A stretch of 64,000 nt of DNA, from assembly GCA_028284705.1 (NCBI GenBank), contig JANQRE010000004.1, positions 248,001 to 312,000 on the forward strand. Direction: 5' to 3'. Shown here in pieces: positions 57,425 to 64,000 of this stretch. The number at the start of each line of letters is the position of its first letter. Position 1 is the stretch's first letter. The notes beneath the pieces were generated by a model. It saw only the letters and a list, made by a program, of their open reading frames with translations. It was not told where the DNA came from and ran no database searches. Source of the DNA: Paracoccaceae bacterium. GTDB taxonomy: Bacteria > Pseudomonadota > Alphaproteobacteria > Rhodobacterales > Rhodobacteraceae. Position numbers and translations under genes: made by a program.

Positions 57425-58327
57425 ATGAAGAATTTCGATTTCCATAAGCTTGATGGCCAACTTCTGCGGACATTTCTGACGATTTTGGAGGAGTCTTCTG
57501 TCTCTTTGGCCGCTGATCGGCTTGACGTCACACAATCGACGGTGAGCCATTCGCTCAACAAGCTTCGCACGATCCTGGGGGACCCTTTGTTCGTCCGTTC
57601 AGGACAGGGATTGACGCCGACCGAGACCGCCTTGTCCCTGAAAGGACCCGTGATCGAGGTGTTGGACCAGCTGCAATCCTTGACCAACTTGCGGCCCTTC
57701 GACCCTAAATCCGAGGAAATGCACTTTGTCGTCGCCGCAAATGACATGCAGCGGGACTTGATTTTTCCGAAACTGCTTCATGACGCTTGGACGGAGGATA
57801 TCGATCTGTCGCTTGAATTGCGCCCCTCGGGCGTTCCGAGTGTCGGGCTTTTGCGAGAGGCGCGATGCGATATGATCCTCACGCCTCTCCCGCCCGACGC
57901 TCCGGACCTGATCCAACAGAAGTTGTTTTCTGGAAGCATGATGGTCTTCTATGACCCCGACGCGCGCACGGCTCCCCGAACTGTTGAGGAGTATCTGGCT
58001 GCCGGGCATGTTACTGTGCAATTTGCGCTTGGTGGCACGTCAGATGAAGTAATCAAAGCGCCGGACTTGCCCTATTTTCCGATACCGAAAGTCACTGTCT
58101 CGAACTTTGCGGGCATTCCGTCCTTTGTCCTTGGCTCCGATTTGCTGGCGACACAGTTCGAGTACATGCAGCACACCTCCCTGAGTCGCTTGGCGATGGC
58201 ACCACTGCCTTTCCACACTGACGAGATCAGCATCTATTCCGTCTGGCATACGCGGTCGACCAACGACCCGGCCCATAAGTGGTTGCGAGATCGGGTGAAA
58301 CGCGTTGCCCTGGAGAACGAGCGCTAG
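57425..58327 (+). CDS. LysR-type regulator (NodD/LinR-like)
   Basis: 300 residues. Helix-turn-helix TFLTILEESSVSLAADRLDV with TQSTVSHSLNKLRTILGDPL, and the GQGLTPTETALSL segment common to the NodD/LinR/NahR branch. Effector region from about 97 (MHFVVAANDMQRDLIFPKLL). Divergent from dctP; a small AAAT-N6-ATTT dyad (57400-57413) lies between. Likely regulator of the 50067-57348 operon. Confidence 0.88.
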   Translation: MKNFDFHKLDGQLLRTFLTILEESSVSLAADRLDVTQSTVSHSLNKLRTILGDPLFVRSGQGLTPTETALSLKGPVIEVLDQLQSLTNLRPFDPKSEEMHFVVAANDMQRDLIFPKLLHDAWTEDIDLSLELRPSGVPSVGLLREARCDMILTPLPPDAPDLIQQKLFSGSMMVFYDPDARTAPRTVEEYLAAGHVTVQFALGGTSDEVIKAPDLPYFPIPKVTVSNFAGIPSFVLGSDLLATQFEYMQHTSLSRLAMAPLPFHTDEISIYSVWHTRSTNDPAHKWLRDRVKRVALENER

Positions 58328-58411
58328 GCGTACAACAGCACCAGCCTTGCCCGGTCGAGGTAAGAGTGGAGGCCAGATTCTTATCTGTTCTGCGATAAGT
58401 CCTTTGCCATA

Positions 58412-58429
58412 AGTAACTAATAGGTTACT
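58412..58429 (+). promoter_or_regulatory. AGTAAC-N6-GTTACT operator candidate
   Basis: A perfect inverted repeat AGTAAC-TAATAG-GTTACT, 28 bases before the aldo/keto reductase start. The shape resembles operators described for HxlR-type (DUF24) redox/aldehyde sensors. No HxlR gene is in the window. Confidence 0.5.
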
Positions 58430-58456
58430 AATTGTCTCGACTCAAGGGAGGCAAAT

Positions 58457-59275
58457 ATGAACATCTATTTTCAGAAGACCCACCAGCGTGCATTCGGCAC
58501 ATATCCACTGACCGGCGATGTTGCCCGGGATGCCATCTTGGCGGCGGCGGAAGTTGGATATCGGGCTTTTGATACGGCCCAAATGTACGAAAACGAGGCT
58601 GAGACGGGTGAGGCGCTGGCGGCGACCGGCCTGAAACGCGATGAGATGTGCGTGACCACGAAAGTTCACCCTGACAACTTCTCGGACGACGCATTCATGG
58701 CATCGGTGGAGAAGAGTTTGAGCGATCTCAAGCTCGACTACGTTGATGTATTGCTACTGCACTGGCCTCCGATCGGTGGCGAGGTTGGGCCGTCTTTGGA
58801 GCTTTTGCAAAAAGCACAGGATGCCGGGCTGACGCATAATATCGGCGTGTCGAACTACACGATCCAGATGATGAAGGATGCGAAGGCCTATGTGAGTTCG
58901 CCGATTGTGACCAATCAGGTGGAGTTCCATCCGCTACTCAATCAGGACAAGCTCCTTGCCGGTGCGAATGAAGCACGCATTCCGCTCTCGTCCTATTCCT
59001 CGGTCGCGCGCGGGGAAGTGTTCAAACATCCCGAGTTTGCCGAAATCGGCGAAGGTTACGGCAAATCGGCGGCACAGGTTGTGTTGCGCTGGATCATCCA
59101 GAAGGGGGTGAGCGTGAACACGATGTCGACGAAGCCGGAGAATATCAGGGCGAATTTCGAGATCATGGATTTCACGCTGAGCCATGTGGACATGGCGCGG
59201 ATCGAGAAGCTCACACAGACCGGCTACCGGATCGTGGGGGAGGATCTGGTGCCTTGGGCGCCGAAATGGGACTGA
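58457..59275 (+). CDS. aldo/keto reductase
   Basis: 272 residues, AKR barrel. Catalytic tetrad: Asp in AFDTAQMYENEAETGEAL with Tyr, Lys in VTTKVHPDN and His in LLHWPP. Cofactor segment GVSVNTMSTKPENIRANFE. NADPH-dependent reduction of aldehydes or ketones. AAGGGAGG ribosome site. Single gene, convergent with the GMC operon. Confidence 0.92.
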   Translation: MNIYFQKTHQRAFGTYPLTGDVARDAILAAAEVGYRAFDTAQMYENEAETGEALAATGLKRDEMCVTTKVHPDNFSDDAFMASVEKSLSDLKLDYVDVLLLHWPPIGGEVGPSLELLQKAQDAGLTHNIGVSNYTIQMMKDAKAYVSSPIVTNQVEFHPLLNQDKLLAGANEARIPLSSYSSVARGEVFKHPEFAEIGEGYGKSAAQVVLRWIIQKGVSVNTMSTKPENIRANFEIMDFTLSHVDMARIEKLTQTGYRIVGEDLVPWAPKWD

Positions 59276-59297
59276 TCTGACCAGATGCTGGGGAGCA

Positions 59298-59321
59298 GGG
59301 CGGCCTTCGGGTCGCCCCTTT
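59298..59321. terminator. terminator after aldo/keto reductase
   Basis: GGGCGGCC/GGTCGCCC, an 8-bp stem with one G-T pair and the stable TTCG tetraloop, then C and TTT. It lies in the 45-base gap between convergent genes. Confidence 0.65.
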
Positions 59322-60922
59322 CAGTGGTTGCCGCGGATCATGTCGGAGGCTTTCTCCGCAATCATGATCGTGGGCGCGTTGGTGTTTGAACCGATGAGGC
59401 TCGGCATTACTGAACTGTCGCAAATGCGGATGCCGTCGAGGCCGTGGACCCGAAGCTGCGGATCGACCACCGACATCTCATCCGTGCCCATCTTGCAGGT
59501 GCAGGTCGGGTGATAGGAGGTGCGGCCGTATTGACGGGCGTAATCCTCGAACTCCTTCTGCGTTTTTACGCTGTCATCTGGATAGCGGATCGCGCGGATG
59601 TGTTTTTGCAGGGCGGGCTGTTCGAAAATCTCTCGGCTGATTTTCACACCTTCGACACTGGTCTTCAGATCGTCCGGCTCGGCGAGGAAATTGGGATCGA
59701 CAATGGGCAGGTCCGCAGGATCGGAGGAACGCAGGCGCACCGTGCCCCGACTTTTGGGGCGCACGGTGTAGGAGTTTAGTGTGATGCCGGAGGAGCCTTT
59801 GGGTACGCTCGGCACGCCCGCCTCTGCGCCGGCTCCAGCAAGGAAGTGGAATTGCAGGTCGGGGATGCTGCCCGTGTCGCCAGAATGCCAGAACGCACCG
59901 CCCTCAACCACGTTGGATGTGACGGGGCCGGAGCGGAAGAGGATATACTCGGCACCGGCCCAGAGTGCCCAATGGGGTTTGTTGTATTTGTCGAGGCTGT
60001 AGTGCCCGGTGAGTTCGGCCACGATGTCGATGCCGAAATGGTCATTGAGGTTTTCGCCGACGCCGGGCAGGTCGTGCACAACGTCGATGCCGTGTTCTTG
60101 CAGATGGGCCGCGGGCCCGACACCGGAGAGCATCATCAGTTTCGGTGTGCCGATGGCACCGGAGGTGACGATGACCTCACTTTCCGCCCGCGCGAGGCAC
60201 TGGTCCTTGCCGTCGAAATAGTGCACGCCGGTGGCGCGGGTCCCGTCGAAGGTGATGCGTTTGACCAGGGCACCCGTGATGATGGTCAGGTTCTTGCGTT
60301 TGCGGACCGGTTTCAGATAGCCAACCGAGGCCGAACACCGGCGGTAGTTCTTTGTCGTTGTCTGGTAGACCCCGCATCCGGCTTGTGATTTTCCATTGAA
60401 ATCAGGCGTATAGGGGATACCGCGCTGCTGGCAGGATTGCACGAAGGCGAGCGTCATCGGCTGCGGATCCGGCAGATCGGAGACGCCGAGAGGTCCCTCC
60501 GTTCCGTGCCAATCGCCCGCGAGTTTGGTGTTGCCTTCGGAACGCAGGAAATACTGCTGGATGTCCTTGAACGCCCAGCCCTCGCAGCCTTCCTCATTCG
60601 CCCAGCGGTCGTAATCTTCCGGCGCGCCGCGGGTGAAAACCTCGGCATTGATCGAGGAGCCGCCACCGATCACGCGGGCCTGAGCGTAGGGGATTTCGCG
60701 GTTGTTGGCGTGTTTTTGTGGGGCTGTGTTGAAGCCCCAGGTATGCGGACCTGTGGTCATCTTGGCGAAGCCAACGGGCATATGAATGAGCGGATGGCGA
60801 TCTGGGCCGCCAGCCTCAAGCAGCAGGACCTTGGCGGCGCTGTTGTCAGACAGCCGGTTGGCGAGCACACAGCCTGCCGAGCCGCCGCCGACGATCACAT
60901 AATCATACCCGGTTTCTTTCAT
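59321..60922 (-). CDS. GMC oxidoreductase, choline-dehydrogenase-like
   Basis: 533 residues. FAD motif YVIVGGGSAGCVLANRLS, GMC signature ARVIGGGSSINAEVFTRG and GAIGTPKLMMLSGVGPAAHL, catalytic His in SYHPTCTCKMG, final block TNAPTIMIAEKASDMI. Probably an alcohol dehydrogenase of the BetA/AlkJ type. The gene is one base after the ALDH gene, so it should make the aldehyde for that enzyme. No betaine genes are adjacent, so choline is not assumed. Confidence 0.9.
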   Translation of the reverse strand: MKETGYDYVIVGGGSAGCVLANRLSDNSAAKVLLLEAGGPDRHPLIHMPVGFAKMTTGPHTWGFNTAPQKHANNREIPYAQARVIGGGSSINAEVFTRGAPEDYDRWANEEGCEGWAFKDIQQYFLRSEGNTKLAGDWHGTEGPLGVSDLPDPQPMTLAFVQSCQQRGIPYTPDFNGKSQAGCGVYQTTTKNYRRCSASVGYLKPVRKRKNLTIITGALVKRITFDGTRATGVHYFDGKDQCLARAESEVIVTSGAIGTPKLMMLSGVGPAAHLQEHGIDVVHDLPGVGENLNDHFGIDIVAELTGHYSLDKYNKPHWALWAGAEYILFRSGPVTSNVVEGGAFWHSGDTGSIPDLQFHFLAGAGAEAGVPSVPKGSSGITLNSYTVRPKSRGTVRLRSSDPADLPIVDPNFLAEPDDLKTSVEGVKISREIFEQPALQKHIRAIRYPDDSVKTQKEFEDYARQYGRTSYHPTCTCKMGTDEMSVVDPQLRVHGLDGIRICDSSVMPSLIGSNTNAPTIMIAEKASDMIRGNH

Positions 60923-60923
60923 C

Positions 60924-62426
60924 TTAACTGATCCAGTGGTCGCGTTTGCCGAACTCGATGAAGACTGACTTCACTTGGGTGTATTCTTCAACACCATAAA
61001 TCCCGGCTTCGCGGCCCCAGCCCGACGCCTTGAACCCGCCGATGGGGATTTCGGGGCCACCGGCGAGCGTGGTGTTGACCCAGAAGCGCCCCGCCTGAAC
61101 CTGACGGCTGACGGTCATCGCCTTGTCGATGTTCTTCGACCAGACAGAGGCGGCGAGGCCGTATTCGGTGTCATTCGCCATGGCGATGGCCTCCTCCATT
61201 GTGTCGAAGGGGAGGATCGTCAGGACCGGGCCGAAAATCTCCTCCCGTGCTATCGCCATGTCGGGGGTGACATCGGTGAAGACGGTTGGTTCGATAAACT
61301 GACCGCCGCCATGGTCAGGGGCTGTGCCGCCGCTCATGAGTGTTGCGCCTTCATCCTGGCCCTTGGCGATGTAGTGCAGGATCGTTGAATTCTGGGCATC
61401 CGTGGTGATCGCGCCGATTTGCGTGGTCTCATCGAGCGGATCGCCGATCCTGGCCTTGGCGAGTTTGTCGGCGACCAGTTTACCGAATTTGTCAGCGATG
61501 GAGCGCTCCACGATCAACCGCGAGCCGGAGACGCAGCATTGCCCGGTATTGAAGGCGATCCCGAAGGCGACACCGTCGGCGGCATCCTCCAGATCGGCAT
61601 CGGCGAAGACGATCTGGGGGTTCTTGCCGCCAAGCTCCAGCCCGAGCTTCTTGAAGTTCGACTTGCCCGCGGCCTCGACCACCGCGCGGCCCACGGCGGT
61701 GGAGCCGGTGAAGGACAGCATGTCGATCTGCATGTGCTCCAGCATCGCCTGACCGACCGTAGAACCCGCCCCGGTCACAACGTTGAAAACGCCCTGCGGC
61801 AGGCCGGCCTCGGTCAGGATTTCAGCGAGCAGAAGGGTCGTGGCGGAGGTGACCTCCGACGGTTTGGCGACCATCGTATTGCCGCTGGCGAGGATGTAGG
61901 GCACGCGCTCGCAGAGGATCAGGAACGGGAAATTCCAGGGCGTGATGACGCCGACGACGCCGACCGGTTCGCGGGTGACCAGCGCCATGGCACCGTCGCC
62001 CGTGTTGTTGAAAGTGTCGCCGTGGAGGGAGCGGGCGAGACCGGCGGCATACTCGAACATGCCCACGCAACCGCCCACCTCGGCGCGGGCCTGGGAGATC
62101 GGTTTGCCGTTTTCCAGCGTTTCCCAATAGGCGACCTCTTCAGCGCGTTCCCGCAGAACCTCCGCCGCTTTCAATAGGACTGCCGCACGGTCCGCGCCGG
62201 AGAGGCCCGACCACCGACGATCATCGAAGGCTTTGCGCGCAGAGGCGACGGCCATATCCACATCGGCGGGCGTGCATTTCACGAGCTTCGTGACCGGCAC
62301 ACCATGGCCCGGCGAGTTGCGCACGGCCATCTCGCGGTTGCCTGCGTCGATGTAGCGGCCGTCGACATAGAACCCAAAACTGCGCGGCGTTTCTGGCGGG
62401 GATAATCTAGATGTAGCCTTGTCCAT
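60924..62426 (-). CDS. aldehyde dehydrogenase (betaine-aldehyde-dehydrogenase-like)
   Basis: 500 residues. PWNFPFLILCERVPYILASG, LSFTGSTAVGRAV, ELGGKNPQI with the general-base Glu, catalytic Cys in NTGQCCVSGSR, C-terminal IPIGGFKASGWGRE. The ATG at 62426 is preferred (AGAGGA upstream, family-like N-terminus); the frame is open to 62570, overlapping the ABM gene. Forms an alcohol-to-acid pair with the GMC enzyme. Confidence 0.9.
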   Translation of the reverse strand: MDKATSRLSPPETPRSFGFYVDGRYIDAGNREMAVRNSPGHGVPVTKLVKCTPADVDMAVASARKAFDDRRWSGLSGADRAAVLLKAAEVLRERAEEVAYWETLENGKPISQARAEVGGCVGMFEYAAGLARSLHGDTFNNTGDGAMALVTREPVGVVGVITPWNFPFLILCERVPYILASGNTMVAKPSEVTSATTLLLAEILTEAGLPQGVFNVVTGAGSTVGQAMLEHMQIDMLSFTGSTAVGRAVVEAAGKSNFKKLGLELGGKNPQIVFADADLEDAADGVAFGIAFNTGQCCVSGSRLIVERSIADKFGKLVADKLAKARIGDPLDETTQIGAITTDAQNSTILHYIAKGQDEGATLMSGGTAPDHGGGQFIEPTVFTDVTPDMAIAREEIFGPVLTILPFDTMEEAIAMANDTEYGLAASVWSKNIDKAMTVSRQVQAGRFWVNTTLAGGPEIPIGGFKASGWGREAGIYGVEEYTQVKSVFIEFGKRDHWIS

Positions 62427-62443
62427 AATCCGGTGTTCCTCTG

Positions 62444-62743
62444 TTAATCTTCGACGCTCACCATCTTGCGCACAACGATAGCAGAGGCTTGCACCGCCTC
62501 CATCCGAGGTGCCCATTCGGCAAACCAGTCGAGTGAGAGATGGGTGTCGAGCGCGGCTTGGTCGGACCACACCTCAACCACAGTCATTCGGGCAGGCGCA
62601 TCGGCGTCGCGCCACAGCTCATAATGCTCACAACCCGGCTCAGTGCGGGAGCGCAAGATGAATTCTTTTTCAAACATCGCCGCGAAGCTGTCAGCCTCAT
62701 TCGGCTTGACGTCCAATTCGACCAACAAACGTGCCTTTGCCAT
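62444..62743 (-). CDS. antibiotic biosynthesis monooxygenase (ABM)-fold protein
   Basis: 99 residues, dimeric alpha-beta barrel: RLLVELDVKPNEADSFAAMF, EPGCEHYELWRDADAPARMT, VEVWSDQAALDTHLSLDWFA. Similar to YgiN-type quinol monooxygenases. One-base overlap with the flavodoxin-like gene upstream, which suggests a two-protein redox pair acting on a quinol or aromatic substrate (inference). Confidence 0.8.
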   Translation of the reverse strand: MAKARLLVELDVKPNEADSFAAMFEKEFILRSRTEPGCEHYELWRDADAPARMTVVEVWSDQAALDTHLSLDWFAEWAPRMEAVQASAIVVRKMVSVED

Positions 62744-63312
62744 CAGTCCGCAAGCTCCCAGAACCGTTCGTAGTCAGCTTTCAGCGGATGCAGGTCCTTG
62801 CGATCCTCCATGTAATAGCCAACCCATTCGGCGAGCCGTCGCCCAGCACGACGGCAGGCCTCTTTGGCGTGTTTCGCACGGGGTTCCCCGGCGACGACCG
62901 CGCCATAGTGCAGGCTTTCCTTCTTTGCGACATAGTCGGTGATGCCGAAGACGAAGTAGCCCATGTTCATCATCATGATGGACATCGCCATGCAGGCAAG
63001 TTCTCCACCGCCGCCAAGGCTTCCGGCAGATGTGAATGGCACCGCGAATTTGCCATCCGTCTTGAACCAGATGTCTGGAGTCCTTTCGTCCCACCATTGT
63101 TTCATCTTCCAGGAAACACCGCCGAGATGCGTGGGACAACCAATGGCGATGCCGTCGGCCCAGAACACATCCTCAGTTTCGGCCTCATCCACATGGCGCA
63201 CGCGAATTTCCATGCCGGGTACGGAGGCCGCGCCTTCCTCGACATAAGGGACAGCGGTTGAGGTGAATTTTCGGTCACTTTCGCTGTCATAGATGATCAG
63301 GATTTTTGCCAT
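62743..63312 (-). CDS. flavodoxin-like (WrbA-type) NAD(P)H:quinone reductase
   Basis: 189 residues. Flavodoxin fold: N-terminal ILIIYDSESDRKFTSTA as FMN phosphate loop (unusual in composition), GIAIGCPTHLGGVSWKMKQW, and FTSAGSLGGGGELACMAM. This resembles WrbA, which reduces quinones with FMN. Coupled to the ABM-fold gene. Confidence 0.8.
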   Translation of the reverse strand: MAKILIIYDSESDRKFTSTAVPYVEEGAASVPGMEIRVRHVDEAETEDVFWADGIAIGCPTHLGGVSWKMKQWWDERTPDIWFKTDGKFAVPFTSAGSLGGGGELACMAMSIMMMNMGYFVFGITDYVAKKESLHYGAVVAGEPRAKHAKEACRRAGRRLAEWVGYYMEDRKDLHPLKADYERFWELAD

Positions 63313-63367
63313 GTCTTGGTGTCCCTTTTCTGGCGTTTAATCGCGCATTTGGTATTGGCGTTGGTTG

Positions 63368-63931
63368 TCAGCTTGTTTTGTCGAGGCTCGTGCGCCAGTC
63401 GTTCCATCCGCCATCGACGGAGGAGGGGGCCGCGTGCCATTCGGGCATCGGATTGCCAGTCGCGGGGTCTTTTGTCGGGATCGGCAGCATCATGATGCGC
63501 TTGCAGGCGCGCTTGTAGTCTTCGTCGCTGAGGAAGGCCTCCTGGATGTCGTCCCAGTCGCGCCCCTCCGGATAGCCGCCGCACATATGGATGTCATCGG
63601 ACGTGCCGACATTTTCGTGGCTGACACCTGCGGGCATGACGATCACGTCACCGGCTTCGATGCGCACCTTTGTCCAGCCGCCTTCACCGACGGAGAGGTT
63701 GAACTCCATCCAGCCTTTTGCGCAGCCGAGGCATTCGTGGGTCGTGGAGTGAAAATGGGCGTACTCGTAGACGCCAGGATAATCCCAGTTGTTCGACCAG
63801 CCGTTTTCGCGGAACCGCTGTTTCACGGCATCGGCGCCACCGCCCGGGATGGCACCCCGATGCACCAGAAGGGGAAACCGGCTGTTGGGGATCTTGCCTT
63901 GCGGCACGGAGGTGTATTGTTCGGTCTTCAT
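63368..63931 (-). CDS. cupin-domain protein
   Basis: 187 residues, single cupin with metal ligands in HFHSTTHECLGCAKGW (His, His, Glu) and the second motif GDVIVMPAGVSHEN. The C-terminal third continues past the cupin (RDWDDIQEAFLSDEDYKRAC). Such proteins may be dioxygenases or isomerases; not assigned. GGGAGAG ribosome site. Upstream of the flavodoxin-like gene by 55 bases, same strand. Confidence 0.8.
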   Translation of the reverse strand: MKTEQYTSVPQGKIPNSRFPLLVHRGAIPGGGADAVKQRFRENGWSNNWDYPGVYEYAHFHSTTHECLGCAKGWMEFNLSVGEGGWTKVRIEAGDVIVMPAGVSHENVGTSDDIHMCGGYPEGRDWDDIQEAFLSDEDYKRACKRIMMLPIPTKDPATGNPMPEWHAAPSSVDGGWNDWRTSLDKTS

Positions 63932-63950
63932 CAGCTCTCTCCCTGGCAGG

Positions 63951-64000
63951 TCACATCACGATTTGGGTTTTCAAGTCAGCGGGCCGGTCGGCGAATGTGT
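63951..64000 (-). CDS. partial CDS, C-terminus of an upstream gene
   Basis: At the window edge a minus-strand frame ends with TFADRPADLKTQIVM and stop TGA at 63951, 19 bases before the cupin start. Its position and tight spacing suggest the gene preceding the cupin in the operon. Only 15 codons are visible, so neither the product nor the frame is certain. Confidence 0.35.
   Translation of the reverse strand, partial: TFADRPADLKTQIVM

Noticed and set aside
59321-62426. betAB (choline to betaine) assignment for the GMC/ALDH pair
   Set aside because: Neither betI nor choline transport genes are present and the neighbours (cupin, ABM, flavodoxin) point elsewhere.

Overview
The window reads as chromosomal DNA of an alphaproteobacterium of the Roseobacter group (Rhodobacteraceae/Roseobacteraceae). 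The reasons are the content and order of conserved genes (AI-2E exporter - hdaA - ppk1 - ppx; ccmABCD next to acnA; gapR; a PcaQ-pobA-pcaCHG block), GC-rich coding sequence, and many TRAP and ABC uptake systems. I see no insertion sequence, CRISPR array, integrase or replication origin. One tRNA gene, tRNA-Ser(GGA), is present.

Left part (1-37 kb), mostly core or housekeeping. A secreted tail-collar-domain protein is followed by AI-2E exporter, hdaA, polyphosphate kinase and Ppx phosphatase (polyphosphate turnover), an aspartate-type aminotransferase, an XRE regulator with sdhE, a MarR regulator, the cytochrome c maturation operon ccmABCD, aconitase, a methyltransferase-like membrane protein, a DUF1223 protein, a lipid A-type acyltransferase and a DMT exporter. 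The DMT gene is coupled to a cobalt-type nitrile hydratase whose beta subunit is split into two genes. Next come a sulfide/persulfide detoxification operon (persulfide-dioxygenase-like MBL protein, two half-size YeeE/YedE transporters, DUF442 protein); a divergent acyl-CoA dehydrogenase / phosphotransferase / FadJ-like trio that resembles the LvaC/LvaA (ACAD11-like) route for 4-hydroxyacyl-CoAs; and a four-gene sugar-type ABC transporter with a perfect 18-bp palindrome over its likely promoter. Small genes, a DUF1194 protein, a GNAT enzyme, a GMC oxidoreductase and gapR lead to the tRNA.

Right part (37-64 kb), a catabolic region. After tRNA-Ser come pcaQ with divergent pobA-pcaC-pcaH-pcaG and a BKACE-family gene (protocatechuate branch; pcaB, pcaD, pcaIJ and pcaF are not here). 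A sulfatase-superfamily hydrolase follows, joined to a fused TRAP permease and a TAXI binding protein. Then come a LysR gene divergent from an SDR + alkyl-sulfatase-like MBL pair; a second LysR gene divergent from a seven-gene operon (dctP-dctQ-dctM-SDR-tandem SnoaL-ALDH-tandem OsmC); an aldo/keto reductase; and an operon of cupin, flavodoxin-like, ABM monooxygenase-like, ALDH and GMC dehydrogenase genes whose upstream end lies beyond the window. The repeated alcohol-dehydrogenase/aldehyde-dehydrogenase pairs, each beside an importer or LysR regulator, suggest stepwise oxidation of imported alcohols or aromatic/sulfated compounds to acids. The actual substrates cannot be read from the sequence.

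Best candidates for something undescribed: the seven-gene LysR/TRAP/SDR/SnoaL/ALDH/OsmC operon, the BKACE gene at the end of the pca operon, the sulfatase-TRAP/TAXI pair with a non-canonical active-site motif, and the three-gene nitrile hydratase.
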